Below are positions 50,462 through 62,193 of a DNA stretch of 64,000 nt, one piece after another. The position numbers and the translations under genes were made by a program. Under the pieces are notes generated by a model. It was given only the letters and a program-made list of their open reading frames with translations, was not told the origin of the DNA and did not search any database. Numbering within the stretch: position 1 is the stretch's first letter; every line of letters starts with the position of its first letter. Source of the stretch: Poecilobothrus nobilitatus (taxonomy: Eukaryota > Arthropoda > Insecta > Diptera > Dolichopodidae); contig OX352772.1 of NCBI GenBank assembly GCA_947095535.1, positions 50,797,445-50,861,444 of the forward strand, in the 5' to 3' direction.

Positions 50462-51828
50462 AAAAAAAATTCTAAGACTTTTGAGCCATGTCCGTCCGTC
50501 CGTCCGTCAGCACGCTAACTCAAAAACTAAGAAAGCTAGAATCTTGAAATTTACACAAAATATTCTGGGAGTAATTTGCAGGTTCCCTATTTTTTTTGGT
50601 TGAGTTTGGACCAAACCTTAGGGTAGCTCTCGAACACCTAACTTTTAGATCCCCACATTTTTTTTGAAATAGAGCTATGAAATTTTAACTGCTGATAGAT
50701 GTCACAAAAATATTAATTTTATTTTTAATAACTTTTTTTGTACCCCCACCCGTTACGGAGCTACAGCTCCCCAAAGGTTCAAAAAAGCTCTATATTTAAA
50801 TTGTTATAGTACAAGTTGTATAAGGTATATCTTCATTTTGAAAACGCAAAACAATTACTACTTTTATTAGCTTTAAAAGTATATATACAATAAATATATA
50901 TTTGTGGCATACGGTGTCTTAATTTACCGTTATGCGAAACTCAAATTTTGCAAAATCCTTTAACCCTTCTATCTTCTAAACGGTTTAATTTGAAAACTTG
51001 AAATTTTGACAGAAGTTAGATCTTTGAAAATAAGTATGAGTCATTTCAGAAAATTTTTTTGTATCACCCCCTGTTTAGGAGCTGTAAGGGGTCAAAAACT
51101 GAAAATTTCCAATTTTTAAACACCTGTAACTTGAACACCTGTTAAATTTTTTTTGAAGTAATACACAAAAATTAAAGCTTCAACATTATACTCTTATTTC
51201 TGTTAACAACTTTTTTTAATAATATAGGGTTACTTTATAATTGACGAAAGTGTTACTTGATTTTTTCAAATTTTCTAACAAATTCCTTTAACTAATTTTT
51301 TGCATTTTGTTTTACTCGATAATTTGAAATTGTTGAGGATATAATGCGTAGTACAAAAAAAATGTAATTAAATAAACAACATAACGGTTGCTTGAAGAAT
51401 TTTTATTTATATGATATTGTATTATATACTTATACAATATCATGTTTATTTACATATCGTATATGTCACTAGTGAATGAATGATAAGAGTATAGATGTAT
51501 ATTATATAGCGCCGTATTTACATACATATATGTATTTTATTGTACTTATAAGAAATTATTCTGTCAATGGAATATTTAAATATAATATAATATAATATTT
51601 AAAATTGTATTTATTATTTTGTACTAAGTAAATTTAATATACATTTACCGCTTATTATTAAATGGTACTATAGAATATTTGAAAAAGTTTTGGATTGATA
51701 ATCGTTATGTGGAAGGTTAGAATCTGCTTTTGAAGAATGTATAAACATATAGTTTGAATATATCTACAACCCATAGTTCTAGAAATTATAAATTTCACCC
51801 AAATTATTTTAAAATACTAAAATATTAA
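50462..51828 (+). mobile_element. Family B Helentron-like element, truncated at both ends (B7)
   Basis: It starts just before the GTCC tract (GAGCCATGTCCGTCCGTCC) without the head hairpin. It matches the 25.8-kb copy closely throughout, for example TTACCGTTATGCGAAACT and ATAGCGCCGTATTTACATAC. It stops about 90 bases short of the tail, where a family A tail begins inside an A-run. The last few bases of B sequence (ATAATA) appear to resume after the family A copy at 54365. Confidence 0.8.
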
Positions 51829-54364
51829 AAAAACGAGGAAGAGTGCAGTAGAGTAGACTGTGTCAACTCTGGGATACCCGTATGAACGTAATATATCCTG
51901 TTTCTATAAAACTTGATCATCTTTTAAAAACATTCAGATGTTTTGTACCGAACTACAGAGATATATTTATGTAAATTGTGGAGTTGTATGTTAGCTACCC
52001 GAATCTATTGCGCCTAGCTTCATTAAGTTCCAAGAAATGCAAAAAGCTTGAACCGGCTGCTTTAGACCATTCAAATTTTACAAAAGTTTTTGGCATGCAA
52101 CTCGACACTTTTTCACTAAATTTCAGATAGCTAGCTTCAATAGACACTGAGTTATTTTCATTTAAAAAGAGAAGTTGTATGGCAACTATCCGAACCTGTC
52201 ATATCATCACAACAAAATTTTACAGAAGTTGTTGCCATAAAACTCGATCATCATTTGCAAAATTTCAGATACCTAGATTGAATAGACACTGGGTTATTTC
52301 CATTTAAAGAAAGAAGTTGTATGGCAGCTATTCGAACCCGGCGGCCGAAAATGCTGGATTTAAATAGCAAAACTAACAATTTTGCAACAGTGACGTAAAA
52401 AAAATTTCAGCCTCCTAGCTCCTTTATTTTTTGAGTTATCGTGCGGACGGACACTGAGTTCTTTTCATTTAAAAAGAGATTTTGTATGGCAGCTACCCGA
52501 ACCCGTCGCACCACCACAACCAAATTTTGTAGAAGTTGTTGCCATAAAACTTGATCATCATTTGCAAAATTTCAGATACCTAGATTGAACAGACACTGAG
52601 TTATTTCTATTTAAAGAAAGAAGTTGTATGGCAGCTACTCGAACCCGGCGGCCGAAAATGCTGGAGTTAAATAGCAAAACTAACAATTTTGTAAAAGTGA
52701 CGTAAAAAAAATTGCAGCCTCCTAACTCCTTTATTTTTTGAGTTATCGTGCGGACGGACACTGAGTTCTTTCATTTAAAAAGAGATTTTGTATGGCAGCT
52801 ACCCGAACCCGTCACACCACTACAACCAAATTTTGCAGAAGTTATTGCCATAAAACTTGATCATCATTCGCAAAATTTCAGATACCTAGATTGAACAGAC
52901 ACTGGGTTATTTCTATTTAAAGAAAGAAGTTGTATGGCAGCTACCCGAACCCGGCGGCCGAAAATGCTGGAGTTAAATAGCAAAACTAACAATTTTACAA
53001 AAGTGACGTAAAAAAATTTTCAGCCTGCTAGCTTCTCTATTTTTTGAGTTATCGTGCGGACGGACACTGAGTTCTTTTCATTTAAAAAGAGATTTTGTAT
53101 GGCAGCTACCCGAACCCGTCGCACCAGAACAACCAAATTTTGTAGAAGTTGTTGCCATAAAACTTGATCATCATTTGCATTTCAGATACCTAGATTGAAC
53201 AGACACTGGGTTATTTTTATTTAAAGAAAGAAGTTGTATGGCAGCTACCCGAACCCGGGGACAGAAAATGCTGGAGTTAAATAGCAAAACTAACAATTTT
53301 ACAAAAGTGACGTAAAAAAATTTTCAGCCTCCTAGCTCCTCTATTTTTTGAGTTATCGTGCGGACGGACACTGAGTTCTTTTCATTTAAAAAGAGATTTT
53401 GTATGGCAGCTACCCGAACCCGTCGCACCAGCACAACCAAATTTTGTAGAAGTTGTTGCCATAAAACTTGATCATCATTTGCAAAATTTCAGACGCCTAG
53501 CTTCATTAGGTTCCAAGAGGTGCAAGAAGTCTGAACCGGCTGCTCTAGACCAAACAAATTTTACGAAAGTTGTTGGCATATAACTCGACACCTCTTTACT
53601 AAATTTCAGATTCCTAGCTTCAATAAACACTGAGTTATTCTCATTTAACCGGATAAGTTGTATGGCAGCTACCCGAACCCGTCGCACCACCACAACCAAA
53701 TTTTACAAAAGTTGTTGCCATAAAACTTGATCATCATTTGCAAAATTTCAGACGCCTAGCTTCATTAGGTTCCAAGAGGTGCAAGAAGTCTGAACCGGCT
53801 GCTCTAGACCAACCAAATTTTACAAAAGTTGTTGGCATGTAACTCGACACCTCTTTACTAAATTTCAGATTCCTAGCTTCAATAAACACTGAGTTATTCT
53901 CATTTAAACAGAGAAGTTGTATGGCAGCTACCCGAACCCGCTGCACCAGCACAACCAAATTTTACAGAAGTTGTTGCCATAAAACTTGATCATCATTTGC
54001 AAAATTTCAGAAACCTAGCTTGAATAGATACTGAGTTATTTCTATATAAAGATAGAAGTTGTATGGCAGCTACTCGAACCCGCCGACCGAAAATGTTGGA
54101 TTTAAATAGCAAAACTAACAATTTTGCAAAAGTGACGTAAAAAAAATTTCAGCCCCCTAGCTCCTTTATTTTTTGAGTTATCGTGCGGACGGACGGACGG
54201 ACGGACGGACGGACGGACGGACGGACGTACATGGCTTAATCGACTCAGAATTCGATTCTGAGCCGATCCATACCTTTGACACTATATCTAGCTCGACTCC
54301 TTTAAGGTGTCACAAACGTAATGGCAAATTTATTATACCCTTGAACATAGTTCATACGGGTATA
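51829..54364 (-). mobile_element. Array-expanded family A element, left arm of inverted repeat (A7)
   Basis: 2536 bp, reading tail to head. The tail is AAACGAGGAAGAGTGCAGTA. Four modules of about 306 bp follow, each with GTGCGGACGGACACTGAG (at about 52441, 52749, 53054 and 53359), then two modules of about 259 bp (53475-53734 and 53734-53990). Next come the CAGCCCCCTAGCTCCTTTAT block, a (GGAC)10 tract at 54187-54226, and an intact head. It is inserted in an A-run of family B copy B7. The 67- and 74-codon frames it contains are repeat by-products. Confidence 0.9.
54187..54226 (-). repeat. (GGAC)10 microsatellite inside A7
   Basis: Ten perfect units lie at the standard position between the head and the first module. 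The two copies at 55.9 and 58.7 kb have seven units each. Confidence 0.92.
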
Positions 54365-55161
54365 ATAATAACAGAAATAAGATTATAATGTTGAAGCTTT
54401 AATTTTTATGTATTACTTTAAAAAAAATTTAACAGGTGTTTAAAAATAGGAAATTTTCAGTTTTTTACCCCTTACAGCTCCTAAACGGTGAGTGATATAA
54501 AAAAAATTTCTGAAATGATTCATACTTATTTTCAAAGATCTAACTTCTGTCAAAATTTCAAGTTTCCAACTTAAACGGTTTAGAAGATAGAAGGGTTAAA
54601 GGATTTTGCAATAATTTAGTTTCGCATAACGGTAAATTAAAACACCGTATAGCCCAAGTATATATTTATTATATACATGTTTGTAAAGCTCATAATGGCA
54701 CCTATCGTTTGGAATTTTCAGATTGAAGATATACTATATAGAACTTGTGTTATAACAATTTAAATATAGAAATTTATCGAACTTTGGGGGACTGTAGCTC
54801 CTTAACAGTCCTGGAGCTACAGAAAAATTAATATTTTTATGATATCTATCAGCAGTTAAAATTTCATGGCTCTATTTCAAAAAAATTGTAGAGATCTAAA
54901 AGTCAGTTGTTCGGGAACTACACGACGTTTTGGTCAGAACTCAACCAAAAAAAATAGGGAACCTACAAATTGCTCCCAGAATATTTTGTGTAAATTTCAA
55001 GATTCTAGCTTCCTTAGTTTTTGAGTTAGCGTGCTGATGGACGGACATGGCTTAATCGACTCAGAATTTGATTCCATACCTTTGAAGGTATATCTAGCTC
55101 GCTAATTTGGAGGTGTTACAAACGGAAGAATAATTTTATGATACTTATCGTACGGGTATAA
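54365..55161 (-). mobile_element. Family B Helentron-like element, head half (B8)
   Basis: From AACAGAAATAAGATTATAAT it reads family B in reverse through CACCGTATAGC, TAGCTCCTTAACAG, a short GGACGGACATGG tract and the head GATACTTATCGTACGGGTAT. The tail half is absent. With B7 in the opposite orientation it forms a tail-to-tail composite into which A7 was inserted. Confidence 0.78.
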
Positions 55162-55919
55162 TAATATTTTTATTTATTCTAAATGGATGAATGGTGATGC
55201 AATCAGTAGAAAAATAAAATGTTATACTGCATCTACTGCATCTGCATCTCATTTTGCCACCAACTGTCAAAATAAAGTTAAAATAAATTGTACAAAATTA
55301 TTTACAATGAACGCAGTCGTTTCACAGTTGTAGAAAAATATGACGTGAACTTTTTTTGCTTTCTATACGATGTCATATAAGGATTCACGTGTCAACTAAT
55401 TAAATAGCATTAAGTAAAATAAAAAGAAGTCATATTTTTTGGTAGGTATATTTTTTTTTTTTTGCAATATTCTTAAAATAATTTCCAACTCAATTTAAAA
55501 TATTCAAGAAACAAATTGGAATAAATATTAATTAAAATTTTGAAAAAGCCAAAATTTAGTAAACTTAAAAATTTTTGTTTCACTTAAGTTTTTCTCTCAA
55601 ATTCAAATTTCATTGTGGATACTCTTTGATAGGCTGCATATAAAGACTGTGTATAAAGAGCGAAAAAAGAGTGTTAATTGTAAAGCCAGCATTATAGGAA
55701 TGTAAATTTTTTGTTTATTTAATTCATTTATTTCCTCCTTAAATTATATTTACATTATTTGCTTAGAATCCATTATAATGTAAATCCAATGTTTAAATCG
55801 ATGTTTAAATCCAATGTTTAAATGATGAAAAACAAATGTCAAAAAAAAAAATTAATGAAAAACCGGTTGTTGAAAAATAAAATTTCGAATTTCAATGTTG
55901 AAAAATTTTTTCGACATTT
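55162..55919. other. Spacer between inverted family A copies
   Basis: About 760 bp of ordinary AT-rich sequence with no recognised repeat. TCCAATGTTTAAAT is repeated twice near 55785-55820. Confidence 0.55.
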
Positions 55920-56809
55920 TTTATACCCGTATGAACTATGTTCAAGGGTATAATAAATTTGCCATTACGTTTGTGACACCTTAAAGGAGTCGAGCTAGGT
56001 ATAGTGTCAAAGGTATGGATCGGCTCAGAATCGAATTCTGAGTCGATTAAGCCATGTACGTCCGTCCGTCCGTCCGTCCGTCCGTCCGCACGATAACTCA
56101 AAAAATAAAGGAGCTAGGGGGCTGAAATTTTTTTTACGTCACTTTTGCAAAATTGTTAGTTTTGCTATTTAAATCCAACATTTTCGGTCGGCGGGTTCGA
56201 GTAGCTGCCATACAACTTCTATCTTTATATAGAAATAACTCAGTATCTATTCAAGCTAGGTTTCTGAAATTTTGCAAATGATGATCAAGTTTTATGGCAA
56301 CAACTTCTGTAAAATTTGGTTGTGCTGGTGCAGCGGGTTCGGGTAGCTGCCATACAACTTCTCCGTTTAAATGAGAATAACTCAGTGTTTATTGAAGCTA
56401 GGAATCTGAAATTTAGTAAAGAGGTGTCGAGTTACATGCCAACAACTTTTGTAAAATTTGGTTGGTCTAGAGCAGCCGGTTCAGACTTCTTGCACCTCTT
56501 GGAACCTAATGAAGCTAGGCGTCTGAAATTTTGCAAATGATGATAAAGTTTTATGGCAACAACTTTTGTAAAATTTGGTTGTGGTGGTGCGGCGGGTTCG
56601 GGTAGCTGCCATACAACTTATCCGGTTAAATGAGAATAACTCGGTGTTTATTGAAGCTAGGAATCTGAAATTTAGTAAAGAAGTGTCGAGTTATATGCCA
56701 ACAACTTTTGTAAAATTTGTTTGGTCTAGAGCAGCCGGTTCAGACTTCTTGCACCTCTTGGAACCTAATGAAGCTAGGCGTCTGAAATTTTGCAAATGAT
56801 GATCAAGTT

Positions 56810-58620
56810 TTATGGCAACAACTTCTACAAAATTTGGTTGTGCTGGTGCGACGGGTTCGGGTAGCTGCCATACAAAATCTCTTTTTAAATGAAAAGAACT
56901 CAGTGTCCGTCCGCACGATAACTCAAAAAATAGAGGAGCTAGGAGGCTGAAAATTTTTTTACGTCACTTTTGTAAAATTGTTAGTTTTGCTATTTAACTC
57001 CAGCATTTTCTGTCCCCGGGTTCGGGTAGCTGCCATACAACTTCTTTCTTTAAATAGAAATAACCCAGTGTCTGTTCAATCTAGGTATCTGAAATTTTGC
57101 GAATGATGATCAAGTTTTATGGCAACAACTTCTACAAAATTTGGTTGTAGTGGTGCGACGGGTTCTGGTAGCTGCCATACAAAATCTCTTTTTAAATGAA
57201 AAGAACTCAGTGTCCGTCCGCACGATAACTCAAAAAATAAAGGACCTAGGAGGCTGAAATTTTTTTTACGTCACTCTTGCAAAATTGTTAGTTTTGCTAT
57301 TTAACTCCAGCATTTTCGTCCGCCGGGTTCGAGTAGCTGCCATACAACTTCTTTCTTTAAATAGAAATAACCCAGTGTCTGTTCAATCTAGGTATCTGAA
57401 ATTTTGCAAATGATGATCAAGTTTTATGGCAACAACTTCTACAAAATTTGGTTGTGCTGGTGCGACGGGTTCGGGTAGCTGCCATACAAAATCTCTTTTT
57501 AAATGAAAAGAACTCAGTGTCCGTCCGCACGATAACTCAAAAAATAAAGGAGCTAGGAGGCTGAAATTTTTTTTACGTTACTCTTGCAAAATTGTTAGTT
57601 TTGCTATTTAACTCCAGCATTTTCGGCCGCCGGGTTCGAGTAGCTGCCATACAACTTCTTTCTTTAAATAGAAATAACCCAGTGTCTGTTCAATCTAGGT
57701 ATCTGAAATTTTGCGAATGATGATCAAGTTTTATGGCAACAACTTCTGCAAAATTTGGTTGTGGTGGTGTGACGGGTTCGGGTAGCTGCCATACAAAATC
57801 TCTTTTTAAATGAAAGAACTCAGTGTCCGTCCGCACGATAACTCAAAAAATAAAGGAGTTAGGAGGCTGCAATTTTTTTTACATCACTTTTACAAAATTG
57901 TTAGTTTTGCTATTTAACTCCAGCATTTTCGGCCGCCGGGTTCGAGTAGCTGCCATACAACTTCTTTCTTTAAATAGAAATAACCCAGTGTCTGTTCAAT
58001 CTAGGTATCTGAAATTTTGCAAATGATGATCAAGTTTTATGGCAACAACTTCTACAAAATTTGGTTGTGCTGGTGCGACGGGTTCGGGTAGCTGCCATAC
58101 AAAATCTCTTTTTAAATGAAAAGAACTCAGTGTCCGTCCGCACGATAACTCAAAAAATAAAGGAGCTAGGAGGCTGAAATTTTTTTTACGTTACTCTTGC
58201 AAAATTGTTAGTTTTGCTATTTAACTCCAGCATTTTCGGCCGCCGGGTTCGAGTAGCTGCCATACAACTTCTTTCTTTAAATAGAAATAACCCAGTGTCT
58301 GTTCAATCTAGGTATCTGAAATTTTGCGAATGATGATCAAGTTTTATGGCAACAACTTCTGCAAAATTTGGTTGTGGTGGTGTGACGGGTTCGGGTAGCT
58401 GCCATACAAAATCTCTTTTTAAATGAAAGAACTCAGTGTCCGTCCGCACGATAACTCAAAAAATAAAGGAGTTAGGAGGCTGCAATTTTTTTTACGTCAC
58501 TCTTGCAAAATTGTTAGTTTTGCTATTTAACTCCAGCATTTTCGGCCGCCGGGTTCGAGTAGCTGCCATACAACTTCTTTCTTTAAATGGAAATAACCCA
58601 GTGTCTATTCAATCTAGGTA
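56810..58620 (+). repeat. 306-bp tandem array (six units) in A8a
   Basis: Each unit joins GGTTCGGGTAGCTGCCATAC, AAAAGAACTCAGTGTCCGTC, the head-proximal block GCACGATAACTCAAAAAATA through ACGTCAC, CAAAATTGTTAGTTTTGC, a second GTAGCTGCCATACAACTTC, and GATCAAGTTTTATGGCAACA. The unit contains a copy of the segment that normally follows the GTCC tract, so it arose by duplicating head-proximal plus module sequence. Counterparts: 52430-53470 (four units, minus) and 59615-61440 (six units). Confidence 0.88.
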
Positions 58621-58722
58621 TCTGAAATTTTGCAAATGATGATCGAGTTTTAATGCAACAACTTCTGTAAAATTTTGTTGTGATGATATGACAGGTTCGG
58701 ATAGTTGCCATACAACTTCTCT

Positions 58723-61700
58723 TTATACCCGTATGAACTATGTTCAAGGGTATAATAAATTTGCCATTACGTTTGTGACACCTTAAAGGAGTCGAGCTAG
58801 ATATAGTGTCAAAGGTATGGATCGGCTCAGAATCGAATTCTGAGTCGATTAAGCCATGTACGTCCGTCCGTCCGTCCGTCCGTCCGTCCGCACGATAACT
58901 CAAAAAATAAAGGAGCTAGGGGGCTGAAATTTTTTTTACGTCACTTTTGCAAAATTGTTAGTTTTGCTATTTAAATCCAACATTTTCGGTCGGCGGGTTC
59001 GAGTAGCTGCCATACAACTTCTATCTTTATATAGAAATAACTCAGTATCTATTCAAGCTAGATTTCTGAAATTTTGCAAATGATGATCAAGTTTTATGGC
59101 AACAACTTCTGTAAAATTTGGTTGTGCTGGTGCACCGGGTTCGGGTAGCTGCCATACAACTTCTCCGTTTAAGTGAGAATAACTCAGTGTTTATTGAAGT
59201 TAGGAATCTGAAATTTAGTAAAGAGGTGTCGAGTTACATGCCAACAACTTTTATAAAATTTGGTTGGTCTAGAGCAGCCGGTTCAGACTTCTTGCACCTC
59301 TTGGAACCTAATGAAGCTAGGCGTCTGAAATTTTGCAAATGATGATCAAGTTTTATGGCAACAACTTTTGTAAAATTTCGTTGTGGTGGTGCGGCGGGTT
59401 CGGGTAGCTGCCATACAACTTATCCGGTTAAATGAGAATAACTCAGTGTTTATTGAAGCTAGGAATCTGAAATTTAGTAAAGAAGTGTCGAGTTATATGC
59501 CAACAACTTTTGTAAAATTTGTTTGGCCTAGAACAGCCGGTTCAGGCTTCTTGCACCTCTTGGAAGTTAATAAAGCTAGGCGTCTGAAATCTTGCAAATG
59601 ATGATCAAGTTTTATGGCAACAACTTCTACAAAATTTGGTTGTGCTGGTGCGACGGGTTCGGGTAGCTGCCATACAAAATCTCTTTTTAAATGAAAAGAA
59701 CTCAGTGTCCGTCCGCACGATAACTCAAAAAATAGAGGAGCTAGGAGGCTGAAAATTTTTGTACGTCACTTTTGTAAAATTGTTAGTTTTGCTATTTAAC
59801 TCCAGCATTTTCTGTCCCCGGGTTCGGGTAGCTGCCATACAACGTCTTTCTTTAAATAGAAATAACCCAGTGTCTGTTCGTTCTAGGTATCTGAAATTTT
59901 GCGAATGATCAAGTTTTATGGCAACAACTTCTGCAAAATTTGGTTGTGGTGGTGTGACGGGTTCGGGTAGCTGCCATACAAAATTTCTTTTTAAATGAAA
60001 GAACTCAGTGGCCGTCCGCACGATAACTCAAAAAATAGAGGAGCTAGGAGGCTGAAAATTTTTTTACGTTACTTTTGTAAAATTGTTAGTTTTGCTATTT
60101 AACTCCACCATTTTCGGCCGCCGGGTTCGAGTAGCTGCCATACAACGTCTTTCTTTAAATGGAAATAACCCAGTGTCTGTTCTATCTAGGTATCTGCAAT
60201 TTTGCGAATGATGATCAAGTTTTATGGCAACAACTTCTGCAAAATTTGGTTGTGGTGGTGTGACGCGTTCGGGTAGCTGCCATACAAAATCTCTTTTTAA
60301 ATGAAAATAACTCAATGTCCGTCCGCACGATAACTCAAAAAATAAAGGAGTTAGGAGGTTGAAATTTTTTTTACGTCACTTTTACAAAATTGTTAGTTTT
60401 GCTATTTAACTCCAGCATTTTCTGTCCCCGGGTTCGGGTAGCTGCCATACAACGTCTTTCTTTAAATAGAAATAACCCAGTGTCTGTTCAATCTAGGTAT
60501 CTGAAATTTTGCGAATGATGATCAAGTTTTATGGCAACAACTTCTGCAAAATTTGGTTGTGGTGGTGCGACGGGTTCGGGTAGCTGCCATACAACTTCTC
60601 TTTTTAAATGAAAATAACTCAATGTCCGTCCGCACGATAACTCAAAAAATAAAAGAGTTAGGAGGTTCAAATTTTTTTTACGTCACTTTTACAAAATTGT
60701 TAGTTTTGCTATTTAACTCCAGCATTTTCTGTCCCCGGGTTCGGGTAGCTGCCATACAACGTCTTTCTTTAAATAGAAATAACCCAGTGTCTGTTCAATC
60801 TAGGTATCTGAAATTTTGCGAATGATGATCAAGTTTTATGGCAACAACTTCTGCAAAATTTGGTTGTGGTGGTGTGACGGGTTCGGGTAGCTGCCATACA
60901 AAATCTCTTTTTAAATGAAAGAACTCAGTGTCCGTCCGCACTATAACTCAAAAAATAGAGGAGCTAGGAGGCTGAAAATTTTTTTACGTTACTTTTGTAA
61001 AATTGTTAGTTTTGCTATTTAACTCCAGCATTTTCGGCCGCCGGGTTCGAGTAGCTGCCATACAACGTCTTTCTTTAAATGGAAATAACCCAGTGTCTGT
61101 TCAATCTAGGTATCTGCAATTTTGCAAATGATGATCAAGTTTTATGGCAACAACTTCTGCAAAATTTGGTTGTGGCGGTGCGACGGGTTCGGGTAGCTGC
61201 CATACAACTTCTCTTTTTAAATGAAAATAACTCAGTGTCCGTCCGCACGATAACTCAAAAAATAAAGGAGTTAGGAGGCTGAAATTTTTTTACGTCACTT
61301 TTACAAAATTGTTAGTTTTGCTATTTAACTCCAGCATTTTCGGCAGCTGGGTTCGAGTAGCTGCCATACAACTTCTTTTTTTAAATGGAAATAACCCAGT
61401 TTCTATTCAATCTAGGTATCTGAAATTTTGCAAATGATGATCGAGTTTTATGGCAACAACTTCTGTAAAATTTTGTTGTGATGATATGACAGGTTCGGAT
61501 AGTTGCCATACAACTTCTCTTTTTAAATGAAAATAACTCAGTGTCTATTGAAGCTAGCTATCTGGAATTTAGTGAAAAAGTGTCGAGTTGCATGCCAAAA
61601 ACTTTTGTAAAATTTGAATGGTCTAAAGCAGCCGGTTCAGGCTTTTTGCATTTCTTGGAACTTAATGAAGCTAGGCGCAATAGATTCGGGTAGCTATCAT

Positions 61701-61858
61701 ACAACTCCACAATTTACATAAATATATCTCTGTAGTTCGGTACTAAAACTCTGAATGTTTTTAAAAGATGATCAAGTTTTATAGAAACAGGATATATTAC
61801 GTTCATACGGGTATCCCAGAGTTGACACAGTCTACTCTACTGCACTCTTCCTCGTTTT
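58723..61858 (+). mobile_element. Array-expanded family A element nested in A8a (A8b)
   Basis: This is a complete element: head at 58723, (GTCC)7 at 58862-58889, two 259-bp modules (59118 and 59383), six 306-bp modules (about 59708, 60015, 60320, 60627, 60932 and 61240), and a tail ending CTCTTCCTCGTTTT at 61858. It is 3136 bp. It sits between T residues of A8a's CTCTTTTTAAATG without a visible target-site duplication, which matches the T-T insertion preference known for Helentrons and DINE-1. Variants of the first and last modules correspond to those of A8a, while some middle modules differ. Confidence 0.9.
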
Positions 61859-62193
61859 AAATGAAAATAACTCAGTGTCTATTGAAGCTAGGTATCTGAA
61901 ATTTAGTGAAAAAGTGTCGAGTTGCATGCCAAAAACTTTTGTAAAATTTGAATGGTCTAAAGCAGCCGGTTCAGGCTTTTTGCATTTCTTGGAACTTAAT
62001 GAAGCTAGGCGCAATAGATTCGGGTAGCTATCATACAACTCCACAATTTACATAAATATATCTCTGTAGTTCGGTACTAAAACTCTGAATGTTTTTAAAA
62101 GATGATCAAGTTTTATAGAAACAGGATATATTACGTTCATACGGGTATCCCAGAGTTGACACAGTCTACTCTACTGCACTCTTCCTCGTTTTT

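Larger units (their letters stand above)
55920..62193 (+). mobile_element. Array-expanded family A element interrupted by a copy of itself (A8a)
   Basis: The head TATACCCGTATGAACTATGT is followed by a (GTCC)7 tract, two 259-bp modules (56316 and 56575) and six 306-bp modules (GTCCGTCCGCACGATAAC at about 56906, 57213, 57521, 57828, 58131 and 58438). The copy stops at CAACTTCTCTT (58722). It resumes after the inserted element at AAATGAAAATAACTCAGTGT, ending at CTCTTCCTCGTTTTT (62193). The two parts sum to about 3137 bp. A8b has the uninterrupted sequence CAACTTCTCTTTTTAAATG across that same point, which confirms the reconstruction. Confidence 0.9.

Noticed and set aside
53475..60825. Many 60-106 codon open frames (RVRVAAIQLL..., SYRADGRTDVHGLIDSEFDSEP...) as a multigene family
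   Set aside because: They fall on both strands of family A heads and modules, are interrupted at module joints, and recur wherever the element occurs. They are translations of a non-coding repeat.
61858..62193. Simple tandem duplication of the family A tail
   Set aside because: It is better explained as the displaced tail of A8a after A8b inserted into it; the insertion point matches exactly.
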